Source of the DNA: Bacteroidales bacterium
GTDB taxonomy: Bacteria; Bacteroidota; Bacteroidia; Bacteroidales; WCHB1-69
Assembly (NCBI GenBank): GCA_017535665.1
Contig: JAFXTS010000018.1
Location: forward strand, 1-44,802
DNA: 44,802 bases
Direction: 5' to 3'
The position numbers and the translations under genes were made by a program. The notes below the pieces were generated by a model. That model made no database searches and was not told where the DNA came from. It saw only the letters and a list, made by a program, of their open reading frames with translations. Shown here one piece after another: positions 28,890 to 37,518 of this stretch. Numbering within the stretch: position 1 is the first letter of the stretch; each line of letters begins with the position of its first letter.

Positions 28890-30689
28890 ATGAAGTGGCC
28901 TGAGATGAGAAGATGGAGGAAAGCGCAGTGGCTGCTGGCGAACAACCGGCAGCGCATCGACCTCGTTTTGCGCGCCCTCTCCTTCCCCATCACACTGGCC
29001 GCCGTCGTCTGCATCATCATCCAGCATGGATGTTTCCTCACCGATGCCCAGACAGTCTGGACCTCGGCCATGGTGATCATCGCCTACGCTTTTTTCTTCT
29101 TCAAATTCCTTCTCCGTGCCTGCTATTACGAAACCAAATTCACCACCTATCTGAAAAACAACAAGATGGAACTTGTCATCATTGCAGTGTTCCTTCTTAT
29201 CTCTCTTTTCAGCAGGCAGCTGCAACGACTTTTTTCCGTCCCAGATGCCACTTTTCCCCACTACCGCCAGCTGTTTTTCCATCTTTACTACCTGATTATT
29301 TTCTTCGTAGAGTTAGCCAAAGTAAGTGCCTTCCTGAAAAAAATCAACATGAGTCCGCCACTACTGATGATGGTGTCGTTCTTCCTGCTGATTGCTTTCG
29401 GCACGCTGCTGCTGCTCATGCCCAAGGCCACTACCCACGGCATCACCTTCGCCGACGCGCTCTTTACGGCCACCAGCGCCAGCTGCGTCACAGGCCTCAC
29501 CTCGGTCAACACCGCACTCAGTTTCACCACCACTGGACATATCATCCTGCTGGTACTGATGCAGTTAGGTGGTATGAGCATCCTCTCTTTTGCAACCTTC
29601 TTCATCTCCTTCCTCTCGCATTCCTACACCGGACTCCGCTACCAATATATGGTGAAAGACATGCTCTCCACCAACCGCGTGTCAGACTCTTTCTCGTTTT
29701 TACGTGAAATTATCATGATGACCTTCGTCATCGAGGGTGTGGGAGCCGTGATGCTTTACATGTATTGGCGTACTACAGGACTCTTTGCCGACGACAGCGA
29801 AACCATCTTTTACGCCATCTTCCATGCCATATCGGCCTTCAACAATGCCGGATTCTCGCTCTGGCCGACAGGATTGATGGACCAGGCCATTGTGAGCAGT
29901 TACTTCCCGCAGATGATCATCATGATTTTGGTCTTCGCCGGCGGTATCGGCTATGTGGTGCTGCGCGACTTTTTCGACCCGCGTGTCATCGCGGAACGGA
30001 AGAAGAAAAGATGGATGAAGCTCGCCGACGGCACCCATATCGCGCTGATTACCTCCTTCGCCATCATCATTGTGGGCACCATATTATTCTATTCATTAGA
30101 ATACAATAATACCTTAGCGAAAAGCAGTGGTTTTGAGAAGTTTTTCTCCGCTTTGTTCCAGATTACGGCCGGTCGAACAGCAGGTTTCAACATTGTAGAT
30201 ATTGATGCCATCACCGTTCCATCCCTGCTCATCTTCATCATCATTATCTTCATTGGAGCCTCCCCGGGTTCTACGGGCGGCGGTATCAAAACCACCACCT
30301 TCTTCGTCATCATCAAGTCACTTTTCGCCACCATCCAAGGAAAGAGCAAAATTGAATTTCGTAAGAAAACCATCCCCTTCCAAATCGTCGATAAAGCCTA
30401 CTCCATCGTGGTGATGACGCTTGTGTTCATCGTCAGTTCCACCATCATTCTCTGTATCATCGACCCGCATATTCCGCTCAAAAACACCATGTTTGAAGCC
30501 GCCTCCGCTTTCACCACCTGCGGTCTCTCTACCGGCTGCATCGACCAATACTCAGACTTTGGAAAAATAGTGCTCACCATCAACATGTATATTGGAAGAA
30601 TTGGCACCCTAACCTTCGCTTACGCCCTCAGCAAACGTGTGAAAGAGACCAAACATGAATACCCGGAGACCTATTTTATGGTAGGTTAA
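28890..30689 (+). CDS. ktrB: Potassium transporter membrane subunit KtrB/TrkH
   Basis: A 599-residue inner-membrane protein, long for KtrB because of an extra N-terminal region with about four hydrophobic segments (first 150 residues). The TrkH/KtrB core has four pore-loop motifs, two of which are clear: ATSASCVTGLTSVNT near residue 196 and FHAISAFNNAGFSLWP near residue 314. Two more occur in ITAGRTAGFNIVDI and AASAFTTCGLSTG. GASPGSTGGGIKTTTF is the conserved intramembrane loop that gates the pore. It forms the Na- or proton-coupled K uptake system with the upstream KtrA, with which it is co-transcribed. Confidence 0.92.
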   Translation: MKWPEMRRWRKAQWLLANNRQRIDLVLRALSFPITLAAVVCIIIQHGCFLTDAQTVWTSAMVIIAYAFFFFKFLLRACYYETKFTTYLKNNKMELVIIAVFLLISLFSRQLQRLFSVPDATFPHYRQLFFHLYYLIIFFVELAKVSAFLKKINMSPPLLMMVSFFLLIAFGTLLLLMPKATTHGITFADALFTATSASCVTGLTSVNTALSFTTTGHIILLVLMQLGGMSILSFATFFISFLSHSYTGLRYQYMVKDMLSTNRVSDSFSFLREIIMMTFVIEGVGAVMLYMYWRTTGLFADDSETIFYAIFHAISAFNNAGFSLWPTGLMDQAIVSSYFPQMIIMILVFAGGIGYVVLRDFFDPRVIAERKKKRWMKLADGTHIALITSFAIIIVGTILFYSLEYNNTLAKSSGFEKFFSALFQITAGRTAGFNIVDIDAITVPSLLIFIIIIFIGASPGSTGGGIKTTTFFVIIKSLFATIQGKSKIEFRKKTIPFQIVDKAYSIVVMTLVFIVSSTIILCIIDPHIPLKNTMFEAASAFTTCGLSTGCIDQYSDFGKIVLTINMYIGRIGTLTFAYALSKRVKETKHEYPETYFMVG

Positions 30690-30764
30690 TTTATTTATAA
30701 TCAATTATTTATAATTTAAAAATTAAAAATTTGAAGATTTAGGTGCAGATTTACAAAAAAGTTG

Positions 30765-30772
30765 TATTTTTG
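30765..30772 (+). promoter_or_regulatory. -7 box of tRNA-Glu(CUC) gene
   Basis: TATTTTTG, 12 bp upstream of the tRNA 5' end. Confidence 0.6.
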
Positions 30773-30784
30773 CAGCATCAAACT

Positions 30785-30861
30785 GGCGCATTCGTCTAGT
30801 GGTCCAGGACGTCAGATTCTCAGTCTGAATATCAAGGGTTCGACTCCCTTATGCGCTACCA
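30785..30861 (+). tRNA. tRNA-Glu (anticodon CUC), CCA encoded
   Basis: It folds as a cloverleaf: acceptor GGCGCAT/ATGCGCT, D arm TCGTCTAGTGGTCCAGGAC, anticodon stem TCAGA/TCTGA with loop TTCTCAG (anticodon CTC), and T arm AAGGGTTCGACTCCCTT. The 3' CCA is present at 30859-30861. A strong hairpin terminator follows immediately. Confidence 0.95.
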
Positions 30862-30862
30862 C

Positions 30863-30891
30863 GGCAGAAGTAAAATTCTGCCTTTTTTTTT
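30863..30891 (+). terminator. Rho-independent terminator after tRNA-Glu(CUC)
   Basis: GGCAGAA (30863-30869) pairs with TTCTGCC (30876-30882) and is followed by nine T. The HAD phosphatase gene starts 17 bp after the T-run, so it may depend on read-through or on an unseen promoter. Confidence 0.85.
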
Positions 30892-30907
30892 CAACAAAGA
30901 TGCAATC

Positions 30908-31564
30908 ATGCTGGTAATTTTCGACCTTGACGGCACCATTCTCAACACTCTGGAAGATTTGGCCTCATCGGGCAACCACGTTCTCTCCTGCCATGGTTAC
31001 CCCACCCATCCCACCGAAGCCTATAAGATGTTCGTGGGAAATGGTATTCAAAAATTAGTTGAACGAATACTTCCTGAAGAACATCGCACAGAATCCATTA
31101 TATCAACGCTTTACCAAGAATTTTTAGAGTATTACGATTTGCATAAAATGGACAAGACTGTGCCATATTCTGGCATTATCGAACTGTTGGAAGGGTTGCA
31201 AAATCAGGGCATCAAACTGGCGGTGGCGTCGAACAAGGCGCACGAAGCGATGGGGCCGCTGATGCGCCACTACTTCCCCACCATCCGTTTTTCGGCGGTG
31301 TTAGGGTATCGCCCCGGCGCATTGCCCAAGCCCAATCCCGACATGGTATTCGAGATCATCGAGGCGGCACGTGAAACGCAAAAGTCAACGCTTTTTGTGG
31401 GCGACAGCTGTGTAGATATGGAGACGGCCAAACGCGCTGGCCTGAAAAAGGTGGGGGTGCTATGGGGCTACCGCACCAAAGAAGAACTCGTGAATGCCGG
31501 TGCAGATTATATCCTTGAGAAACCGGAACTCACGAGTTTCAATAAGATTCTTCAATTTATGTAA
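30908..31564 (+). CDS. HAD-family hydrolase, phosphoglycolate phosphatase-like
   Basis: A 218-residue haloacid dehalogenase-type phosphatase from the ATG at 30908; an earlier in-frame start would overlap the tRNA. Motif I is VIFDLDGTILNTLEDLA, motif II VASNKAHE, motif III includes PKPNPDMVFE, and motif IV is FVGDSCVDMETAKRAG. The alpha-helical cap between motifs I and II is of the Gph/PGP type. It probably hydrolyses a small phosphate ester such as 2-phosphoglycolate, formed in DNA repair; the substrate is not fixed by sequence. No -7 box is seen between the tRNA terminator and the start codon. Confidence 0.88.
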   Translation: MLVIFDLDGTILNTLEDLASSGNHVLSCHGYPTHPTEAYKMFVGNGIQKLVERILPEEHRTESIISTLYQEFLEYYDLHKMDKTVPYSGIIELLEGLQNQGIKLAVASNKAHEAMGPLMRHYFPTIRFSAVLGYRPGALPKPNPDMVFEIIEAARETQKSTLFVGDSCVDMETAKRAGLKKVGVLWGYRTKEELVNAGADYILEKPELTSFNKILQFM

Positions 31565-31572
31565 TAACGGCG

Positions 31573-32907
31573 TTAGCGTCTTTTTCGTGCGCTGAGGGCA
31601 TTCATAAGGCCTTTGGCCTTGCCGCTGTTCACCATCTTCATCATCTTGCGGGTGTCGTAGAACTGCTTAACGAGGCGGTTTACCTCCTGAATGTCGGTGC
31701 CGCTACCGTTGGCGATACGTTTTTTGCGGCTGCCGTTGATGATGTCGGGATTCTGGCGCTCTTCGGGAGTCATAGAGAGGATGATGGCCTCCACGCTCTT
31801 GAAGGCGTTGTCGTCGATGTCGAGGTCGCGCACAGCCTTGCCCATGCCGGGAATCATGCCCATCAACTCCTTCACATTGCCCATCTTCTTGATTTGTTGA
31901 ATCTGGTTGAGGAAGTCGTTGAAATCGAACTGGTTCTTGGCGAGCTTCTTCTGCAACTTGGCGGCCTCTTCCTCATCGAACTGCGCCTGGGCAGTCTCCA
32001 CAAACGAACGGATGTCGCCCATACCGAGAATACGCTCGGCCATACGGTCGGGGTGGAAAACGTCGAGGGCTTCCATCTTCTCGCCGGTACCGATGAACTT
32101 GATGGGCTTGTTGACCACCGCCTTGATGGTGAGGGCAGCACCTCCACGGGTGTCACCATCCATCTTGGTGAGGATTACACCGTCGAAATTGAGTTTGTCG
32201 TTGAACGCCTTGGCGGTGTTCACAGCATCCTGACCGGTCATGGCATCCACCACGAAGAGGATTTCGTGGGGGTTGACAGCCTCTTTGATGTTGCCGATCT
32301 CTTCCATCATCTCCTCATCCACGGCAAGACGACCGGCGGTATCCACGATGACTACATCGAGGCCATTGGCCTTGGCGTAGGCAACCGCATTCTTGGCAAT
32401 CTCGACCGGCTTTTTGGAGTCGGGTTCGGTATAGACCGGCACATCGAGCTGGTCGCCCAAGACCTTCAACTGGTCGATAGCGGCGGGACGATACACGTCG
32501 CCTGCGACGAGTAATGGTTTGCGATGGCGTTTGTTTTTCAACATGTTAGCCAGCTTGGCGGCATGGGTGGTCTTACCAGAACCTTGCAAACCTGCCATCA
32601 AGATGACCGCCGGATTGGCGTTGATGTTGATGTCTTCGGCAGCAGTGCCCATCAACTCAATCAATTCGTCGTAGGTGATTTTCACCATCATCTGGCTGGG
32701 GGAGACGGCCTTCAGCACATCCATACCCAACGCTTTGGCTTTCACCTTGTCGGTAAATTCTTTCGCAATCTTGTAACTGACGTCCGCATCCAGAAGGGCT
32801 TTACGCACCTCCTTCATGGTTTCCGCCACATTGATATCCGTAATTTTTCCTTGTCCTTTCAGGACTTTGAACGCCCTTTCTAACCGGTCGCTTAAGCTGT
32901 CAAACAT
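31573..32907 (-). CDS. ffh: Signal recognition particle protein Ffh (SRP54)
   Basis: A 444-residue GTPase. After the N-terminal four-helix bundle, the G domain has MAGLQGSGKTTHAAKLANML, VAGDVYRPAAIDQLKVLG, VIVDTAGRLAVDEEMM and ILTKMDGDTRGGAAL. The methionine-rich M domain follows (MGMIPGMGKAV, IILSMTPEERQNPDIINGSR, ANGSGTDIQEVNRLVKQFYD), which binds 4.5S RNA and signal peptides. It targets nascent membrane and secreted proteins to the FtsY receptor. Length and motifs are complete. A -7 box lies about 30 bp upstream. Confidence 0.97.
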   Translation of the reverse strand: MFDSLSDRLERAFKVLKGQGKITDINVAETMKEVRKALLDADVSYKIAKEFTDKVKAKALGMDVLKAVSPSQMMVKITYDELIELMGTAAEDININANPAVILMAGLQGSGKTTHAAKLANMLKNKRHRKPLLVAGDVYRPAAIDQLKVLGDQLDVPVYTEPDSKKPVEIAKNAVAYAKANGLDVVIVDTAGRLAVDEEMMEEIGNIKEAVNPHEILFVVDAMTGQDAVNTAKAFNDKLNFDGVILTKMDGDTRGGAALTIKAVVNKPIKFIGTGEKMEALDVFHPDRMAERILGMGDIRSFVETAQAQFDEEEAAKLQKKLAKNQFDFNDFLNQIQQIKKMGNVKELMGMIPGMGKAVRDLDIDDNAFKSVEAIILSMTPEERQNPDIINGSRKKRIANGSGTDIQEVNRLVKQFYDTRKMMKMVNSGKAKGLMNALSARKRR

Positions 32908-32935
32908 GATGATTTTTCGTTAAAAAATGAGTTTG

Positions 32936-32943
32936 CAAAAATA
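32936..32943 (-). promoter_or_regulatory. -7 box of ffh
   Basis: TATTTTTG on the minus strand, 28 bp upstream of the ffh start at 32907. Confidence 0.55.
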
Positions 32944-32958
32944 CAAAATTGTCGGGAA

Positions 32959-34359
32959 TTAGATTTCAACCGATTCTCTGAATTTCGGAATATAGGATTT
33001 CTTGAATCCGGCATCGGCGAGATGTTGTGCGTAGGCCACGCGGGCGGGGTCTTCGCCGTGCACGATGAAGATGTTGCGCACTTTCTTTTTATCTTGGCAA
33101 GAGAGATAATGGATGAGCTCATAATAGTCGCCGTGACCAGAGAAAGCCTCGATGGAGGCAAGTTTAGCACGAACTTTGTACTTGGTACCGAAGATGGAGA
33201 CTTCGCTGTCGCCACGCATAATTTTAGCCCCAAGGGTAGTAGGAGCGCAGTAACCCACCGACAGGATGGTGGTTTTAGGGTTCTCAATGTTGTTGGCGAG
33301 ATGGTGCTTCACACGGCCGGCCTCCATCATGCCCGAGGCAGAGATGATGATGCAGGGACGGTTGTAGGAGTTGAGTTTCTTGGAGTCGGCGATGCTGCGG
33401 ATATAGTGTACCTTCTGGAAGCCAAACGGGTCGGGGTCGGTTTTGATGTACTCTTGCAGCTCCTCATTGAAGGCTTCGCTATGGATGCGGAAAATGTCGG
33501 TGGCGGCCACAGCGAGTGGACTGTCGATGAAGATCTCCACATCTGGCAGATTTTTCTCATTCTCAAGACTTTGCAAGGCATACACAATCTCTTGGGTACG
33601 GCCGATGGCAAATGAAGGGATGATGAGTTTGCCTTTGCGCTTCGCCACCGCATCTTTGATGACCAGCATAAGGTCGTGTTTGGCCTCGCTGATGGTGGTG
33701 TGGAGACGGTCGCCGTAGGTAGATTCGGTGATGATATAGTCGGCCTGCGGGAAGGTTTCGGGGTCAGGAAGAATGGTCTTGTTGTAACGACCAATATCTC
33801 CTGTATAGCAGAGCGTGCGGACTTTTCTGCCCTCTTTGATGGTGATATAGATGGCGCTACTCCCGAGCATGTGACCGGTATTAATGAGTTCAAACTTGAA
33901 GTCGGGGGTGAGTTCGTAGGGAAGATGGTAAGGGATGCTAATGAAGTGGCGCATACAACTTACCGCATCCTGCATGGTATAGATGGGTTCAACGGGAGGA
34001 AGTCCTTGGAAGGCGCGTTTCTTGTTGAACTGGGCGGTATCGGTCTCTTGTATGCGGCCGGAATCGGGGAGCATGATGGCGCAGAGGTCGCGGGTGGCGG
34101 GCGTGCAGAACACCGTGCCCCTGAAGCCTCTTTTCACCACGTAGGGAATCAGGCCGGAGTGGTCGATATGCGCGTGAGAAAGAATGATGTAGTCAATGTC
34201 GCGCGGGTCGAAGCCGAGATCGCGGTTCATGCTGTCGGTCTCAAGACCTTTACCCTGATACATTCCGCAATCGAGCAAAATTTTCACGCCTTTGCGCGTG
34301 GTGAGAAGAAATTTACTACCGGTAACTTCAGTCGTTGCACCTAAAAAATCAATTTTCAT
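32959..34359 (-). CDS. MBL-fold/beta-CASP nuclease-like protein with RMMBL domain
   Basis: A 466-residue protein from the ATG at 34359, chosen because the -7 box lies 20 bp upstream and the longer frame would cover the tRNA. It has a metallo-beta-lactamase core: IDFLGATTEVTGSKFLL, then LSHAHIDHSGLIPYVV with the HxHxDH zinc motif and GHMLGSSAIYI. The beta-CASP region has IPSFAIGRTQEIVYAL and ISASGMMEAGRVKHHL. The RMMBL tail is VRAKLASIEAFSGHGDYYELIHYL followed by NIFIVHGE. Relatives are RNA exo/endonucleases of the CPSF73/YSH1-like group. It is probably an RNA-processing enzyme in the cytoplasm. It lies downstream of ffh's promoter, in the same direction but as a separate unit. Confidence 0.9.
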   Translation of the reverse strand: MKIDFLGATTEVTGSKFLLTTRKGVKILLDCGMYQGKGLETDSMNRDLGFDPRDIDYIILSHAHIDHSGLIPYVVKRGFRGTVFCTPATRDLCAIMLPDSGRIQETDTAQFNKKRAFQGLPPVEPIYTMQDAVSCMRHFISIPYHLPYELTPDFKFELINTGHMLGSSAIYITIKEGRKVRTLCYTGDIGRYNKTILPDPETFPQADYIITESTYGDRLHTTISEAKHDLMLVIKDAVAKRKGKLIIPSFAIGRTQEIVYALQSLENEKNLPDVEIFIDSPLAVAATDIFRIHSEAFNEELQEYIKTDPDPFGFQKVHYIRSIADSKKLNSYNRPCIIISASGMMEAGRVKHHLANNIENPKTTILSVGYCAPTTLGAKIMRGDSEVSIFGTKYKVRAKLASIEAFSGHGDYYELIHYLSCQDKKKVRNIFIVHGEDPARVAYAQHLADAGFKKSYIPKFRESVEI

Positions 34360-34379
34360 AATGGTTGGTTTTTGCGGCG

Positions 34380-34387
34380 CAAAGATA
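34380..34387 (-). promoter_or_regulatory. -7 box of MBL/beta-CASP gene
   Basis: TATCTTTG on the minus strand. It fixes the start at 34359 rather than at 34533. Confidence 0.55.
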
Positions 34388-34401
34388 CGATTTTTTGCAA
34401 T

Positions 34402-34430
34402 AAAAAAAGAGACAGTCTGAAACTGTCTCT
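34402..34430 (-). terminator. Rho-independent terminator after tRNA-Glu(UUC)
   Basis: On the minus strand AGAGACAGT and ACTGTCTCT (plus coordinates 34422-34430 and 34408-34416) form a nine-base stem, followed by a run of T (34402-34408). Confidence 0.85.
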
Positions 34431-34433
34431 TCG

Positions 34434-34508
34434 TACTGGATGGGGGATTCGAACCCCCGATTTTCAGGATGAAAACCTGACGTCCTGGGCCAACTAGACG
34501 AATCCAGC
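34434..34508 (-). tRNA. tRNA-Glu (anticodon UUC), CCA not encoded
   Basis: Minus-strand cloverleaf: acceptor GCTGGAT/ATCCAGT, D arm TCGTCTAGTTGGCCCAGGAC, anticodon stem TCAGG/CCTGA with loop TTTTCAT (anticodon TTC), and T arm CGGGGGTTCGAATCCCCC. The 3' end continues ACGA, so CCA must be added enzymatically. Confidence 0.95.
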
Positions 34509-34530
34509 ATTTCCTCAAAAAATGAGGCTG

Positions 34531-34538
34531 CAAAAATA
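34531..34538 (-). promoter_or_regulatory. -7 box of tRNA-Glu(UUC) gene
   Basis: TATTTTTG on the minus strand, 22 bp upstream of the tRNA 5' end. Confidence 0.55.
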
Positions 34539-34587
34539 CATGATTTTTTAATACAAAATCAATTTTTGCAAAAATATTTTTTTCGAC

Positions 34588-35268
34588 CTACTTATCATCG
34601 GGTTCAAACCTGAATCCCAGACGTTTACCAGTCTTCAAAATCATATTCTGATCTTCTATTTGAAGAATGTCGTTCACCGTAATTTCCACCAAATTGGAAT
34701 ACTCCGGCACCAACAGGTCGAAATTGATGGTATATTGGATGGCCGACATCAGAATCTCTTCTACCGACTGTTTGTCGAGTTCGCGATTGTTGAAATTGTT
34801 GAGCACTTTCGCCAGTTCGCGTTTTCCTTCCACATAGAAATGCTTGTCTTTGTTGATGAAAATACGCCCGATCATATAGCCAGAGTCGTTGATGCGGTTG
34901 TAACGGAACGAGTCGGAGAGGAAGTTGAAGATATGGATGACGCCGCAGTAGGAGCGGGTCTGATCTTCGCGGATGTACGGAGTCTTCATCACCTCATGGT
35001 CACGAGGGAACTCGAAGATGTTGGTGTGCATCAGGAAGATCAGCACATCGCCGGCGAAACGGAGCTTGAACTCGTGGAGGTTCTTGCCATTGTAATCCAC
35101 GGTGACACGCGGGTGCTGCTCGGCGCAATTCTCTTCATAATAATCTTCAAACTCTTTGGCGCACTGTTTGAACAGTTCCATCGACTCGAGGGTACTGGAA
35201 TAGATTTGCTGTTTCAGTTCGCCTTTTTGAATCAATAATTGACAAATGTTAGAATAATCGGGATCCAT
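34588..35268 (-). CDS. Conserved Bacteroidales hypothetical protein
   Basis: A 226-residue soluble protein without signal peptide. It begins with a helical region (QLLIQKGELKQQIYSSTLES, MELFKQCAKEFEDYYEE). A strand-rich middle follows (RVTVDYNGKNLHEFKLRFAG, DVLIFLMHTNIFEFP, MIGRIFINKDKHFYVEG), and the end is LEITVNDILQIEDQ-like with a basic tail. I do not recognise a named domain. It is the last gene of a tight same-strand run with an aminotransferase and a degenerate LytM peptidase (16-bp spacing to the latter), so a role in the envelope or cell division is possible but only by neighbourhood. Confidence 0.65.
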   Translation of the reverse strand: MDPDYSNICQLLIQKGELKQQIYSSTLESMELFKQCAKEFEDYYEENCAEQHPRVTVDYNGKNLHEFKLRFAGDVLIFLMHTNIFEFPRDHEVMKTPYIREDQTRSYCGVIHIFNFLSDSFRYNRINDSGYMIGRIFINKDKHFYVEGKRELAKVLNNFNNRELDKQSVEEILMSAIQYTINFDLLVPEYSNLVEITVNDILQIEDQNMILKTGKRLGFRFEPDDK

Positions 35269-35284
35269 ATACTGAATTAAAGGG

Positions 35285-36193
35285 TTATTTCAAAGTTAAG
35301 TAATCCAATGGGTTAAGGGGAAATCCGTTGTGCCACAGCTCGAAGTGGAGGTGAGCACCTTTGTCGGTGATGCCGCTGTGTCCCATTCGGGCAATCGGCT
35401 CGCCGGCGGCCACTTTCGTGCCTTTGCTCTTGAGAAGTTCCTTATTGTGTTTATAGACGGTGAGCACATTGTCGTGGTGCTGCACGATGATGACATTTCC
35501 ATCGGTAATGTCGTAACCGGCAAACACCACCATGCCTTCGGCAGCGCTGGTAACGAGCGTTCCTTCGCGGTTGGCCACATCGATGCCGTACTGGTTTTGC
35601 GGCACGCTATAGGCGGTGACGATCGTGCCTGTGGTGGGGGGCTGCAGGAACAGGTTTTGGATGTCGGCGCGGGTGCTGATGGAGACTCCATCGTTCTGCT
35701 GGCGCGAATTGACGGCTGCCAGAAGGTCACCGGCTTCCTCCCGCAGGGCCATCTCACTGGCAGAAGGCTCTGTAGCTTCTTCCAACGACTTGCCGTCGGC
35801 CGTTACCACACCAGCCTGCGGGGCAGGTCCCATCGTGTCGAGACTGTTTTCGTCTAGCACCTGCAACAGATGCTGGATATAGGTTTCGTTGCGGTCGTAC
35901 TGCGCCTGCAAGTTGGTCATCTTTTCAGCAGTCTCCTTATATTTGCGATGCTCATCGGGAGTGGTATAACCCGGAATGTAGTACCGCAGTGGCGTGAAAG
36001 CGATGATGACCGCCGTAAGCGACACCAGCACCACTGCCGACACCATCACCGTAACAAAGATGTTGCGGGGACTCAGCAGAAAGGTGAAGCTGTCGTGGTG
36101 GGTGGTCTCATTGCGAATAATCAGCTGGTGCTTAACGCTCCAGTTTTTTCGCAATCGGTTCCAGAAATTTCGCCACTGGGTGAACTTTGCCAT
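35285..36193 (-). CDS. M23 (LytM) family peptidase-like protein, probably degenerate
   Basis: A 302-residue membrane-anchored protein. One membrane helix lies at about residues 45-70 (IFVTVMVSAVVLVSLTAVII). A coiled-coil-like stretch (EKMTNLQAQYDRNETYIQHLLQ) follows, then a C-terminal LytM domain from about residue 200: QYGIDVANREGTLVTSAAEG, MVVFAGYDITDGNVIIVQHH, VYKHNKELL and GAHLHFELWHNG. The usual first zinc ligand, His in HxGxD, is Gln here (QYGID). The Asp and the HLH pair are kept. Loss of a ligand suggests an inactive domain acting as an amidase activator, as in EnvC/NlpD-like proteins, rather than an endopeptidase. It sits 6 bp after the aminotransferase gene and before a hypothetical gene in one run. 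Confidence 0.85.
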   Translation of the reverse strand: MAKFTQWRNFWNRLRKNWSVKHQLIIRNETTHHDSFTFLLSPRNIFVTVMVSAVVLVSLTAVIIAFTPLRYYIPGYTTPDEHRKYKETAEKMTNLQAQYDRNETYIQHLLQVLDENSLDTMGPAPQAGVVTADGKSLEEATEPSASEMALREEAGDLLAAVNSRQQNDGVSISTRADIQNLFLQPPTTGTIVTAYSVPQNQYGIDVANREGTLVTSAAEGMVVFAGYDITDGNVIIVQHHDNVLTVYKHNKELLKSKGTKVAAGEPIARMGHSGITDKGAHLHFELWHNGFPLNPLDYLTLK

Positions 36194-36199
36194 TCTGAA

Positions 36200-37432
36200 T
36201 TATTTCATTTTCTCAACCGCTTCGCGAATTCTGCGCACTGCTTCACGGAGTTTCTCCTCGGAGGTGGCGTAGGAAAGGCGCACGCAATTGTCATCGCCGA
36301 AAGCGACACCCTGCACCAATGCCACATTGGCATCGTAAAGGATGTACATGCAGAAGTCGGTGGAATTGTCGATGGTGGTCTTGTTATACGTTTTGGCGAA
36401 GACGGAGTCGGCGGGCACGTGCTTGCCGTACAGTTCGCTGATTTCCGGGAAGAAGTAGAAAGCGCCCTTCGGCAGACGCACCTTGAAGCCAGGAATTTCG
36501 CGGAGCAGGTCATACACCATGTCGCGGCGGGCGCGGAAGATGTTGCGCATGTTGATGATATCCTCGCTGGTGGCGGGGTCCATCTGCATGGCCTTGATGG
36601 TGGCGCGCTGGGCGATGGAGCAGGTGGCGGAAGTAACCTGACCTTGCAGTTTATTGCATGCCTTGGCGATGGCCACGGGGGCTCCGATGAAACCGATACG
36701 CCAGCCCGTCATGGCGAAGCCTTTGGCCACACCGTTCACGGTCACGGTACGTTCTTTCATCCAGTCGAACTGGGCCATGCTCTCGTGTTTTCCTTCGAAA
36801 TTGATATGCTCGTAGATTTCGTCAGACAGAACGATGACATTGGGGTAGTCGCGGAGCACTTCGGCGAGGGCCTTCAGCTCGTCGCGGGAGTAGAGCATAC
36901 CGGTCGGGTTGGAGGGACTGCTGAAAATCATCATTTTGGTCTTGGGGGTGAGGGCGGAGCGGAGCTGGTCGGGGGTCACCTTGAAATCATTTTCGATGGT
37001 GGTCTGGATATAGACCGACTTGCCTTCAGCCAGCTGCACAACAGCCTTGTAGGACACCCAGTAGGGGGCAGGAATCACCACCTCGTCGCCTGGGTCAACC
37101 AAAGCCATCACCACCTGATAGATAGATTGTTTTGCTCCCGTTGAAACGATAATCTGGTCGGGAGTATAGTCGAGGTTGTTGTCTCTTTTGAACTTGGCGC
37201 AGATGGCCTTTTTGAGATCCGGGTAGCCCGGTACGGGCGGATAGTGGGTCCAGTTTTCATCAATGGCGGTTTTGGCGGCCTCTTTCACCACTTCCGGGGT
37301 GTTGAAGTCGGGTTCACCGATGCTGAGTTTGATAACATCCTTGCCTGCTTCAGCCAATTCATTGGCAATCTGGGTCATTGCAAGGGTTTCTGACGGCGGC
37401 ATGCTGCTAATTCTTTGAGAGATAAGTGCCAT
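36200..37432 (-). CDS. PLP-dependent class I aminotransferase (aspartate aminotransferase-like)
   Basis: A 410-residue fold-type I aminotransferase. It has ISQRISSMPPSETLAMTQIA at the start, IKLSIGEPDFNTPEVVKEAA, VSTGAKQSIYQVVMALVDPG, FSSPSNPTGMLYSRDE and VLSDEIYEHINFEG. The Schiff-base lysine lies in VNGVAKGFAMTGWRIGF, and the conserved C-terminal arginine region is VRLSYATSEEKLREAV. This is the alpha/1-gamma type AspAT that makes aspartate or similar amino acids by transamination with 2-oxoglutarate. It is the first gene of the run with the LytM-like and hypothetical genes, with a -7 box upstream. Confidence 0.93.
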   Translation of the reverse strand: MALISQRISSMPPSETLAMTQIANELAEAGKDVIKLSIGEPDFNTPEVVKEAAKTAIDENWTHYPPVPGYPDLKKAICAKFKRDNNLDYTPDQIIVSTGAKQSIYQVVMALVDPGDEVVIPAPYWVSYKAVVQLAEGKSVYIQTTIENDFKVTPDQLRSALTPKTKMMIFSSPSNPTGMLYSRDELKALAEVLRDYPNVIVLSDEIYEHINFEGKHESMAQFDWMKERTVTVNGVAKGFAMTGWRIGFIGAPVAIAKACNKLQGQVTSATCSIAQRATIKAMQMDPATSEDIINMRNIFRARRDMVYDLLREIPGFKVRLPKGAFYFFPEISELYGKHVPADSVFAKTYNKTTIDNSTDFCMYILYDANVALVQGVAFGDDNCVRLSYATSEEKLREAVRRIREAVEKMK

Positions 37433-37477
37433 AATTGTATTTTTTTAATTGAAATAACTAAATAATTTTCGAGGGTG

Positions 37478-37485
37478 CAAAGATA
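37478..37485 (-). promoter_or_regulatory. -7 box of aminotransferase-LytM-hypothetical run
   Basis: TATCTTTG on the minus strand, 45 bp upstream of the aminotransferase start at 37432. Confidence 0.5.
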
Positions 37486-37518
37486 CGAAAATTTAAGGAA
37501 TGAAATGAAGGGGTGTTT

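Noticed and set aside
28253..29080. A 275-residue frame antisense to ktrA/ktrB
   Set aside because: It spans two real genes and their junction and lacks any recognisable sequence.
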